10,581 bases of DNA from Candidatus Altarchaeales archaeon (GTDB taxonomy: Archaea > Altiarchaeota > Altiarchaeia > IMC4 > QMZM01): positions 1-10,581 of the forward strand of contig QMZG01000031.1 in the NCBI GenBank assembly GCA_003663045.1. Reading direction: 5' to 3'. Positions 1 to 7,100 of this stretch are shown piece by piece (positions within the stretch are counted from its first letter, which is position 1; every line of letters begins with the position of its first letter). The notes beneath the pieces are model-generated. The model made no database searches, was not told where the DNA came from, and worked only from the letters and a program-made list of their open reading frames with translations. Both the position numbers and the translations under genes were made by a program.

Positions 1-12
1 AAATTATCTTTT

Positions 13-1605
13 ATGGATATAAGGAGTATAGAGAGGTATCTTGGAATCTTTCTCTTAATATCTGGAGTATTGTCATTTCTCCCAGCAGTGGTTGCCTATC
101 GTTACGATGAACCCATAATTCCACACTTAATAGCTGGTGTTCTCTCATGCTTCTGTGGTCTATTCTTCATCAGATCACCACGTCGGGAATTAAAGTTTGG
201 GGATGCCATGCTGCTAACAGCCATATCCTTATTGGTTATATCATTCTTTGGTGCAATTCCCTTTTTCATGACATTGAAGGGTAGCTCTGTAGACAACCTA
301 GTAGATGGATATTTCGAAAGTATTTCTGGTTACACAACCACCGGATTAACTATATTGGATGATGAATTGAATCCCAGATCTAATTCCTATTTACACAGTA
401 CCATATTCAGAAGAACATTGTCAGAATGGATTGGTGGCTTGGGGATAATAGTCCTTTTTCTATCCATATTAGCAAGGGGTGGAATTTCAACTGTGTATCT
501 GTATAAGATGGAGGTTGGCGCGGAGAGAATAACGCCAAGTGTGGAGCACACAGCAAAGATTATCTTCAGGGTTTATCTCTTTTACACCTTGGTGGGGATA
601 ATACTTTTGTGGATTATTAATAATGATGTATTCTATTCCATAACCGCTATTATGAGTACACTGGCTACCGGCGGCTTCATATTCCTGGACCAGGGATTTA
701 AAGTTAATAATCTTCTCAGTATGTCGGTTCTCACCATCTTCATGCTCATTGGCGCGATTCCATTCACCCTACACTATATGCTATTTAGCGGCAATTGGAG
801 AAAATTCTTTAGAAACATAGAGATCAGAACCCTCTGCTGGATAATAGCTATCTCTCTTCTATTCTTTGTTGTCCTCTCCTGGGATGATATAATCTATCAA
901 GGAATTTCCATCTTAGAAAATTCTTTCTTAGCGGTAATTTCTGCTGTAACCACAACCGGCAACACGGGCCTTGATCTACATTCAGTGGGGAATGTTGAAA
1001 AATTTATCCTCATTACATTAACCATAGTGGGAGCGGGAGCGGGTTCCACCTGTGGTGGTCTTAAACTGATCAGATTTGCGGTTTTGATGAAGGCTATCCA
1101 GTGGTTGATTACGAAGTCTTCACTTCCGGATACTGCGGTAGTTCCACTAAAACTTGGTAAACGGATATTCACAGATAAGGAACTCAGAATCATTTCTTTG
1201 TTCTTCTTCATCTATATCATCCTGATGTTTGCGGGAATGTTAATTCTATTAATATTTGGTGTAGGTCCCGAAGGTGGGGGTATTGAGCCTATTGATGCGT
1301 TAATGCTTTCGGCATCCGCTCAGGGCACCAGCAGTATGACTAATCTAAATATTAATCCACAACCAATAGTAGTGAAAATCTTCTTGATATTTCAGATGAT
1401 CGCCGGCAGGCTGGAGATATTCCCCATTCTCGCATTAATTGGCTATCTAATTCATGGTGCTAAGACAGAAGCGATAATACTGGAGCATGAAGTGGTTGAA
1501 GTAGAACACAAGATGCTCGATAATATCGAGAGAGACATTGAGATTGTAGAGGATAGGCTGGAGAGATATAAAGAGAAGGTCAGGGGTATTGGAAAGAAAA
1601 AATAG
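13..1605 (+). CDS. trkH: Trk/Ktr-type potassium uptake protein, membrane subunit
   Basis: Membrane subunit of a Trk/Ktr/HKT-family K+ uptake system, normally gated by a cytoplasmic TrkA/KtrA partner, which is not in this window. The 530-residue protein has the four-fold membrane-pore-membrane layout. Pore loops are visible at about residues 106-113 (SGYTTTGL), 215-222 (STLATGGF), 310-320 (SAVTTTGNTGL) and 433-445 (SASAQGTSSMTNL). The glycine-rich stretch after pore 3 (338-354, ending STCGGLKLIR) and the late GRLEIFP motif (465-471) are family hallmarks. Two things are odd. The fourth loop has Ser (about S441) where the filter Gly is expected. Residues 482-530 form a highly charged, probably helical or coiled-coil tail beyond the usual end of the family. 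The ATG at 13 gives a normal N-terminal membrane segment; no ribosome binding site is seen in the 12 bases before it. Family assignment is secure; trkH versus ktrB naming is not. Confidence 0.93.
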   Translation: MDIRSIERYLGIFLLISGVLSFLPAVVAYRYDEPIIPHLIAGVLSCFCGLFFIRSPRRELKFGDAMLLTAISLLVISFFGAIPFFMTLKGSSVDNLVDGYFESISGYTTTGLTILDDELNPRSNSYLHSTIFRRTLSEWIGGLGIIVLFLSILARGGISTVYLYKMEVGAERITPSVEHTAKIIFRVYLFYTLVGIILLWIINNDVFYSITAIMSTLATGGFIFLDQGFKVNNLLSMSVLTIFMLIGAIPFTLHYMLFSGNWRKFFRNIEIRTLCWIIAISLLFFVVLSWDDIIYQGISILENSFLAVISAVTTTGNTGLDLHSVGNVEKFILITLTIVGAGAGSTCGGLKLIRFAVLMKAIQWLITKSSLPDTAVVPLKLGKRIFTDKELRIISLFFFIYIILMFAGMLILLIFGVGPEGGGIEPIDALMLSASAQGTSSMTNLNINPQPIVVKIFLIFQMIAGRLEIFPILALIGYLIHGAKTEAIILEHEVVEVEHKMLDNIERDIEIVEDRLERYKEKVRGIGKKK

Positions 1606-1610
1606 ATATT

Positions 1611-1623
1611 TTCTTTTTATTTC
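1611..1623 (+). promoter_or_regulatory. Probable TATA box of metG, overlapping a T-rich trkH terminator
   Basis: The TTTTTATT at 1614-1621 is centred about 30 nt upstream of the metG ATG (1648), the distance expected when transcription starts at or just before the start codon. No Shine-Dalgarno sequence precedes the ATG, which fits a leaderless mRNA. The T-rich stretch just after the trkH stop could also serve as the archaeal-type terminator of trkH. This is inferred from spacing and composition only. Confidence 0.45.
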
Positions 1624-1647
1624 AACTTCTAAAGCAAATACATATAT

Positions 1648-3654
1648 ATGACAAAAGAAAGAATCCTAGTAACATCGGCGTTACCCTATGCAAATGGTCC
1701 ATTACATGTTGGACATGCCATTGGAGCCTATATCCCCGCAGATGTTTATACCAGGTATCATAGACTAAAGGGAGATGAGATACTCTTTATCTGCGGAACG
1801 GACGAACATGGAACCCCGATAGCGGTGACTGCAGAGCAGGAGGGTATTTCACCTCAGGAGGTAGTGGATAAATATTACAGGATTATAAAGAAGGCATTCT
1901 CCGACCTGGGAATTAGCTTCGATAATTTTTCCAGAACTTCTAGGAAGATTCACTATGAATTGTCACAGAAATTCTTTTTAAATATTTTAGAAAATGGATT
2001 TATCTACAAAAAGATCGTTGAGAGACCCTACTGCCCAAGATGTAAGAGATTTCTTCCAGATAGGTATGTTAAAGGGACCTGTCCCTATTGCGGGAGTAAT
2101 GACGAAAGGGGGGATCAATGCGAAGCATGTGGAAAGCAACTTGAGCCACATGAATTAAAGGAACCTTATTGTGCTATCTGTAGAGAAATTCCGGAGATGA
2201 AGGAGACAGAACACTGGTTCTTCAGGTTGAGTGAATTCTCTGAAAGACTTAGAGAATGGATTTCTGGGAATAGACACTGGCCAGATAATGCCAGGAATTT
2301 CTGTCTTGCTTGGATCAAGGAGGGATTGAAAGACAGGGCTATAACTAGAGACCTCGACTGGGGTATTCCAGTACCCATAAAAGGAAGTAAAGGGAAGGTT
2401 CTTTATGTATGGTTCGATGCCCCAATAGGTTATATCTCCGCCACAAAGGAATGGGCTCTGGGGATCAATAAAGAGAATGAATGGAAAAAATACTGGTGCA
2501 ATAAGGCGAAGATAGTACATTTTATCGGGAAGGATAACATCCCATTTCATGCCGTAATATGGCCAGCCATGCTTCTCGCGCACGGAAACTTTAATCTACC
2601 ATGGCAGATTTCCAGCAACGAGTACCTCACATTGGAAGGAAGAAAGATGTCTACCTCTCGAGGTTGGATTCTATGGCTTCACAACTGTCTGGAAGAATTT
2701 GAACCAGATGCTCTTCGTTATTATCTTCTAAGCATTAACCCGGAGAGACATGATGCAGATTTTTCTCTGAGGGAATTTCAGCACAGGGTGAACAATGAAT
2801 TGATCGCTACTTTTGGAAATTTTATTCACAGGTCATTAATATTTATTGAGAAAAAAGGTTCGGTTATCCCCAAGATAAAGGAATTTGATGGATTGGATGA
2901 GGAGATGCTGGAATTTATAAGAGAATCTCCAGGGCGTGTGGGAAGAAACCTGGAAAAATTCAGATTTCTGGATGCATTGAGGGAATTGATGAATCTCGCC
3001 CACCATGGGAATGAATACTTCCAGAAAAAAGAGCCCTGGAAGAATGAGAACAGCTCTACCTTGTACCTCTGTGCCAACCTTTGCAGAACCCTGGCCATCT
3101 TGTGTGAACCTTTCCTACCATTTACTGCTGAAAAAATCTGGAAGACTCTCAATTTGGAAGGATCGGTCCATGATCAGGATTGGAATGCCGCATCTGAACT
3201 TGGAGTTAAGGAGGGACATAAGATTGGGAAGGTAGAGGTATTATTCAAGAGGATTGAAGATGAAGAAATTGAAGATTTTGAGAGTAAATTTTTAAAGTTA
3301 AAACTGAGGGAAGGGAAGGAAAAAATGGAGTATATCGAATTTGATGAATTTGAGAAGCTGGATATCAGAATAGGAAGAATAAAAGGGGTCAGGGATCATC
3401 CAAGGGCAGATAAACTCTATCTCTTGAATGTCGATCTCGGTTCATTGGGGGAGAGACAACTCGTTGCCGGGATTAAAGAAGCTTATAAAAAAGAAGAATT
3501 AATCGGTAAAGATATAGTGGTTGTAGCGAATCTAAAACCCGTTAAGCTTAGGGGTCAGAAGTCGGAGGGAATGCTTCTTGCTGCTGATGTAGATGGAAAG
3601 CCAGTTTTATTAACCATAGATAAGGGGGTTAAACCCGGAACTAAAATTAGATAA
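1648..3654 (+). CDS. metG: Methionyl-tRNA synthetase with fused C-terminal tRNA-binding domain
   Basis: Charges tRNA-Met with methionine in the cytoplasm (class I aminoacyl-tRNA synthetase). The HIGH signature appears as HVGH at residues 20-23 within the N-terminal Rossmann fold. The KMSTS loop is intact at 333-337 (GRKMSTSRG). Between them lies the connective domain with four CxxC pairs (C129/C132, C145/C148, C158/C161, C175/C178), the two-zinc-knuckle form of MetRS. The anticodon-binding helical domain spans roughly 365-540. Residues about 562-668 form an EMAP/Trbp111-type OB-fold tRNA-binding domain (LDIRIGRIKG, HPRADKLY, PVKLRGQKSEGMLLAA), here fused rather than encoded separately. The 668-residue length is full for the fused form. 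The gene follows trkH after 42 nt and leads directly into the geranylgeranyl reductase gene, so it probably heads a four-gene transcript. Confidence 0.97.
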   Translation: MTKERILVTSALPYANGPLHVGHAIGAYIPADVYTRYHRLKGDEILFICGTDEHGTPIAVTAEQEGISPQEVVDKYYRIIKKAFSDLGISFDNFSRTSRKIHYELSQKFFLNILENGFIYKKIVERPYCPRCKRFLPDRYVKGTCPYCGSNDERGDQCEACGKQLEPHELKEPYCAICREIPEMKETEHWFFRLSEFSERLREWISGNRHWPDNARNFCLAWIKEGLKDRAITRDLDWGIPVPIKGSKGKVLYVWFDAPIGYISATKEWALGINKENEWKKYWCNKAKIVHFIGKDNIPFHAVIWPAMLLAHGNFNLPWQISSNEYLTLEGRKMSTSRGWILWLHNCLEEFEPDALRYYLLSINPERHDADFSLREFQHRVNNELIATFGNFIHRSLIFIEKKGSVIPKIKEFDGLDEEMLEFIRESPGRVGRNLEKFRFLDALRELMNLAHHGNEYFQKKEPWKNENSSTLYLCANLCRTLAILCEPFLPFTAEKIWKTLNLEGSVHDQDWNAASELGVKEGHKIGKVEVLFKRIEDEEIEDFESKFLKLKLREGKEKMEYIEFDEFEKLDIRIGRIKGVRDHPRADKLYLLNVDLGSLGERQLVAGIKEAYKKEELIGKDIVVVANLKPVKLRGQKSEGMLLAADVDGKPVLLTIDKGVKPGTKIR

Positions 3655-3656
3655 AA

Positions 3657-4805
3657 GTGAAATACGATGTAATAGTTGTTGGTGCTGGACCCGCTGGTTC
3701 GACCGCTGGGAGACAATGTGCATTAAAAGGGCTTAAAACGCTTATTTTAGAGAAGGAAAAATTGCCCAGATATAAGCCCTGTGGGGGTGGTGTTACTCCA
3801 AGGGCCATTTCTTTGCTTGATTTTAAGATCAAGAGGGAGCTGATAGAGAGGGAATGCTATGGTGTCCGACTTCATTATGGAAGGTATGAGATTGAAATTA
3901 GGAAACCTTATAGGTTAACTATTCTTACATCCAGAGATAAATTTGATATGTATTTAACGGAAAAAGCAATAGATGCGGATGCTGAATTAAAAGATTCCGA
4001 ACGGGTTAGATCGTTAGATTTAACGAAGGATGGCGTAGATGTCAAAACAGATAAGAATACATATAAAACGGCTGCGGTAATTGGTGCGGATGGCGTCAAT
4101 AGCACCGTATCTAGATATGTGCGAGAAAAATTTAAACCCAGAGAACTCGCACTCGCCTTAGAGGCGGAAATACCAATTGATGTAGATGATGATATAAAAG
4201 ATTCGGATGTGGTAAGGGCATATTTCGGATCTACCCCCAGAGGCTATGGCTGGGTATTCCCCAAGAAGGAACATATCTCCGTGGGAATTGCCGGTGCATT
4301 ATCTGGATTCAAGAATCCAAGGGATGTATTCATAAATTTTCTAAGGATGTTAAATCTTGACACAAATGTGAGATATCATACACATCTGATCCCCTTTGGT
4401 GGTTACGATAGAGTAACATACTCGGATAGAATCCTCTTAGTGGGAGATGCGGCCGGTTTTGTTGATCCCATCTTTGGAGAGGGCATATCATATGCAATAA
4501 ATTCCGGAAAGATAGCTACCAATGTTATGGTAGATGCGCACGAAACGGATGATTTTTCAAAGAAGAAATTGGCGGAGTATGACTGGATATGTCGTAATGC
4601 CTTTGGCAAGTATTTAAAAGATGCACTAGATATATCTCTACTTATACATAAACATCCGGGGATATTTGTAAAGGTGATTGCCAATAATAGATCCCTACTC
4701 GATAAAGCCCTCGAAATTCCGGCGGGAAGGATAGATTATGGGGAATTCAAAAGGTGGTTTTTGATCAGGATACCCTATTACTGCGTCAGAAGCATATTTT
4801 TATAA
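3657..4805 (+). CDS. Geranylgeranyl reductase family FAD-dependent protein
   Basis: Flavoprotein of the geranylgeranyl reductase family. In archaea these enzymes hydrogenate the isoprenoid double bonds of geranylgeranyl chains to make saturated ether membrane lipids, working at the membrane surface. The N-terminal Rossmann dinucleotide motif is GAGPAG at residues 9-14. The family motif around 39-46 (YKPCGGGV) contains the characteristic Cys. GADG lies at 143-146, and the second FAD contact GDAAGFVDPIFGEGI at 263-277. At 382 residues it has the usual family length. The likely start is a GTG two bases after the metG stop: it places the nucleotide-binding motif at the right distance, and no ATG lies nearby in frame. 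No ribosome binding site is visible, so it is probably translated by coupling to metG. Whether it acts on archaeal lipids, menaquinone or another prenyl group cannot be read from sequence. Confidence 0.92.
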   Translation: MKYDVIVVGAGPAGSTAGRQCALKGLKTLILEKEKLPRYKPCGGGVTPRAISLLDFKIKRELIERECYGVRLHYGRYEIEIRKPYRLTILTSRDKFDMYLTEKAIDADAELKDSERVRSLDLTKDGVDVKTDKNTYKTAAVIGADGVNSTVSRYVREKFKPRELALALEAEIPIDVDDDIKDSDVVRAYFGSTPRGYGWVFPKKEHISVGIAGALSGFKNPRDVFINFLRMLNLDTNVRYHTHLIPFGGYDRVTYSDRILLVGDAAGFVDPIFGEGISYAINSGKIATNVMVDAHETDDFSKKKLAEYDWICRNAFGKYLKDALDISLLIHKHPGIFVKVIANNRSLLDKALEIPAGRIDYGEFKRWFLIRIPYYCVRSIFL

Positions 4806-4815
4806 TTTTATAAAA

Positions 4816-6045
4816 ATGAGGCCCAAATCTGAATTAAAAAAACGTGAGGTAGATTGGGTAGAATATCTATTGGAGAGGAACAGAAAGGGGAAATTCCTAT
4901 ACTCTAATTTCCAATCTATAAGAAATATCGGTGTTAGCCCTTACACGAAAATCAAACCCATTCGTCCAGAATTGGGGGATTATGAACATATAGCCTCTTT
5001 TGGTTTGCGTTTTTTCTCATTTCTTTATCTCTCACCAATATTTGCATACGAATTTTACAGGCTTGGAAAGATAATGGGATATTGCACTGCCGATGGAGCA
5101 TTCAAAACCCTGAGAATAAAATCACTTGTTAGCGCTCTGGTAAAAACTGGATTGTTCTGGAAGGTTTTTCAAAATGAGAGGATACAAGAAGCACTAAGGA
5201 AGGGTTGGCAAAGAAATGGTGGCGCATTTATAAAGCTGATCGAAATAAACAAAGAAGAAAAGAGGTTAAAATATACTATGAAAGAAAATAGTTGTGCCAT
5301 AATTAAAACCCTCACAGATAGATACCAATATGGATACTTTACTAAACCATGTAATTGTATAGAGATGGGTGTTCTCTCTGGACAGGCGGAGGCTCTTTTT
5401 GGAGGTCTATGGGACTGTATTGAGATTAAGTGCGTGGCTAAGGGAGATTCTCACTGCGAGATGGAACTATATCTACACGAAGAGGAGATACATTCAAAGA
5501 TATCTGTACTAACAAAAGAGGAGTATGGAAGAATACTAGACATGTGTATTGAACTTGTGATCAGTAAGGAAAAGGATACTGGAAGGAAGGAGATGGGTGA
5601 TCTTCTAACGATTTCGGCGTCTCAATCTCTGAATTATCTGTTACTTTCAATATCCAAAGGGCATGTGCTACTATGTAAATGGGCCGGAAGAAGGGTCGGC
5701 GAGAGAATAATGGAAAAAATAGGAATAGACAACCTGCCAGCTGCCTTGGAATATACAAAAAATATGTTTTTAGACCTGAGGATGGGAATAATGGAATCCG
5801 AACTGAATCCAGAGATCATTACGATAAAAATGAGGGAATCGGTATATTCCTCTGGCGTGAAAAACATTCATATGAAGCTATGTGTGTTCCTGGGTGGGAT
5901 AATGGAGGGGGTTCTTAATAAGGCTACTAGGACAAAGTGGATAGTAGAGGAGACCAAATGCACAGCTAATGGCGATCCTTACTGCGAGTTTCAATGCCAG
6001 ACAGAGGATCCAGAGGTACTGAGTAGGATTTTATTGGGAGAATGA
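4816..6045 (+). CDS. Protein with two tandem V4R (4-vinyl reductase-like) domains
   Basis: A 409-residue soluble protein that I read as two V4R domains in tandem. V4R is a small-molecule-binding fold related to Bet3 of the eukaryotic TRAPP complex; it is known from BchJ and from XylR/DmpR-type aromatic sensors. Domain 1 covers about residues 75-220 and ends in C206-VAKGDSH-C214. Domain 2 covers about 285-396 and ends in C382-TANGDPY-C390. The same Cys-x7-Cys signature with a central GD in both is the strongest evidence. Domain 1 carries extra cysteines (C160, C179, C181, C201). The first 60 residues are basic and unrecognised; residues 62-80 are hydrophobic but read as a buried helix, not a clear membrane anchor. 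There is no DNA-binding, kinase or ATPase domain, so it looks like a stand-alone binding or scaffold protein. It starts 10 nt after the geranylgeranyl reductase gene and overlaps rnp3 by 4 nt. The ligand is unknown; an isoprenoid is an inference from context. Confidence 0.78.
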   Translation: MRPKSELKKREVDWVEYLLERNRKGKFLYSNFQSIRNIGVSPYTKIKPIRPELGDYEHIASFGLRFFSFLYLSPIFAYEFYRLGKIMGYCTADGAFKTLRIKSLVSALVKTGLFWKVFQNERIQEALRKGWQRNGGAFIKLIEINKEEKRLKYTMKENSCAIIKTLTDRYQYGYFTKPCNCIEMGVLSGQAEALFGGLWDCIEIKCVAKGDSHCEMELYLHEEEIHSKISVLTKEEYGRILDMCIELVISKEKDTGRKEMGDLLTISASQSLNYLLLSISKGHVLLCKWAGRRVGERIMEKIGIDNLPAALEYTKNMFLDLRMGIMESELNPEIITIKMRESVYSSGVKNIHMKLCVFLGGIMEGVLNKATRTKWIVEETKCTANGDPYCEFQCQTEDPEVLSRILLGE

Positions 6046-6815
6046 AACACAAATACTACGACCTTCATGTAAGTGCAAAAGACTTTGAAGAAAAGATAGA
6101 ACTTGCCGAGCATTTGGGCTGGAATGGAATCTGCCTGGTGGAGGATTTTGATTCCAATTTTAAGTCGTTCTCTAAGGAGATCGAATGTTTAAAGAAAAAA
6201 TCAAAGATCGACATTCTCATAGGCGCTAAAATTTCCACAAAGATTCCCAATGAGATTCGGAGAAAATCCAGAGCAGCTTTAGGATATGCCGATCTCATCC
6301 TGGTTGATGGCGGAGATGAAGATATCAATAGGGCGGCATCAGAGTGCTGGGAAGTCGACATCTTATGCCATCCAGAGACCATTGATAAGGATTTTATGGA
6401 TCAGAAAAATTCTGGCGTTGATCATATAATGGCAAGATTCATGTCTGAGAGATTTATTGCACTGGAGATAGATTTTTCAAGGATTTTGAATTCTCATGGA
6501 ATGTTAAGAAGTCAGATAATGGGGAAAATGAGACAGAATGTCATGCTGGCAAGAAAATATGATGTTCCAACAATCATAACATCTAATGCTGATGATAGAT
6601 GGTCACTGAGAGCACCGAGGGAATTAATCTCAATAGGAATCTCTCTGGGAATGACAGGGGAGATTGCAAAAAAAGCGGTGGGGGAAAATCCATTAAAGAT
6701 AATCAAAAAATCCCGTGACAGGAAGGATCCCAATGTGATAATGAAAGGTCTGGAGGTAATTGATTGGGGGAATTCAAAGCCAATGGAAAGGAAGAGAATG
6801 TTCGGGTGGTATTAA
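6042..6815 (+). CDS. rnp3: RNase P protein subunit Rpp30 (component 3)
   Basis: Archaeal homologue of eukaryotic Rpp30, a protein subunit of RNase P, which trims 5' leaders from pre-tRNA together with a catalytic RNA and other proteins (Pop5, Rpp21, Rpp29, L7Ae). The 257-residue protein shows the PHP-like TIM-barrel pattern of the family: YDLHV at 6-10, the strand ending ILCHPE at 107-112, GVDHIMARF at 125-133, LEIDFSRIL at 141-149, ARKYDVPTIITSNAD at 170-184 and RAPRE at 190-194. Its ATG lies within the stop region of the V4R gene (ATGA overlap, 6042-6045), so translation is probably coupled. Finding it behind a V4R protein rather than beside Pop5 or ribosome/exosome genes is unusual as far as I know. 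Family assignment is confident. Confidence 0.93.
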   Translation: MKHKYYDLHVSAKDFEEKIELAEHLGWNGICLVEDFDSNFKSFSKEIECLKKKSKIDILIGAKISTKIPNEIRRKSRAALGYADLILVDGGDEDINRAASECWEVDILCHPETIDKDFMDQKNSGVDHIMARFMSERFIALEIDFSRILNSHGMLRSQIMGKMRQNVMLARKYDVPTIITSNADDRWSLRAPRELISIGISLGMTGEIAKKAVGENPLKIIKKSRDRKDPNVIMKGLEVIDWGNSKPMERKRMFGWY

Positions 6816-6846
6816 CCAAACCAGTTTCCTTCTTCAATTATCTGTG

Positions 6847-6861
6847 TTTCTTCTTTTTTAT
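6847..6861 (+). terminator. T-rich tract, probable terminator of the metG-rnp3 cluster
   Basis: About 30 nt after the rnp3 stop, the non-template strand is almost pure T with two C (T6 at 6854-6859). Archaeal RNA polymerase terminates readily at such runs without a hairpin. The rest of the 119-nt gap to the next ORF is AT-rich and I see no further gene in it. Confidence 0.45.
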
Positions 6862-6898
6862 CTAGCTCTGTCTACCTATTTTGAAGTTAAATATTATC

Positions 6899-6906
6899 TT
6901 TTTATA
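6899..6906 (+). promoter_or_regulatory. Candidate TATA box for the 40-residue membrane protein gene
   Basis: TTTTTATA at 6899-6906 is centred about 32 nt upstream of the ATG at 6935. That would place the transcription start near 6928-6930, a leader of only 5-7 nt. A second candidate, TTAAATAT at 6887-6894, would give a leader of about 18 nt. Assigned by motif and spacing only. Confidence 0.4.
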
Positions 6907-6934
6907 CCCTTAAATCTATATCTAATATAGGAGG

Positions 6935-7057
6935 ATGGGGATATATAGATTTTTACCAAAGCTTGAGGGAAGTGATAGAGTAGATTGGATAGCTACCATA
7001 CTGTTTTTAGGTTTTGTTATAGTTATGGCACTTATTGTTCATTTTTACATATTCTGA
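6935..7057 (+). CDS. 40-residue single-pass membrane protein, possibly Sec61-beta/SecG-like
   Basis: A small ORF of 40 residues beginning MGIYRFLPKLEGSDRV. It ends in one hydrophobic segment (about residues 18-36) followed by HFYIF at the C-terminus. A short amphipathic N-terminus with a G-I/L-x-R-F-like start, about ten polar residues, then a C-terminal membrane helix with a His near its end resembles the conserved part of archaeal Sec61-beta, the small subunit of the SecYE protein-conducting channel. The usual 15-20 residue polar N-terminal tail of that family is absent, and an in-frame stop at 6923-6925 rules out a longer version. AGGAGG sits directly against the ATG with no spacer, too close for normal Shine-Dalgarno use, so initiation may be leaderless. 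The ORF stands alone after a terminator-like tract and is convergent with dapB. It could instead be an unrelated small membrane protein or a chance ORF. Confidence 0.5.
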   Translation: MGIYRFLPKLEGSDRVDWIATILFLGFVIVMALIVHFYIF

Positions 7058-7100
7058 CGATCAGAAAGAAAAGTAGAAAGCCTCTGCGGCAGATTGAAGT

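Noticed and set aside
897..1211. 104-residue minus-strand open frame inside trkH
   Set aside because: Antisense to conserved pore and membrane segments, with no motif of its own.
2155..2583. 142-residue minus-strand open frame inside metG
   Set aside because: It lies entirely opposite a well-conserved metG region, shows no recognisable domain and has no promoter or start signal; a shadow of the real gene.
4794..4812. TATA-like TTTTTATAATTTTATA before the V4R gene as a promoter
   Set aside because: It is centred only about 14-18 nt upstream of the ATG, too close for an archaeal TATA box, and the next in-frame Met is far inside domain 1; it looks like ordinary AT-rich gene-end sequence.
7083..7093. 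TCTGC-G-GCAGA palindrome between the small membrane ORF and dapB
   Set aside because: Five-base arms with a one-base centre cannot form a normal RNA hairpin and are expected by chance.
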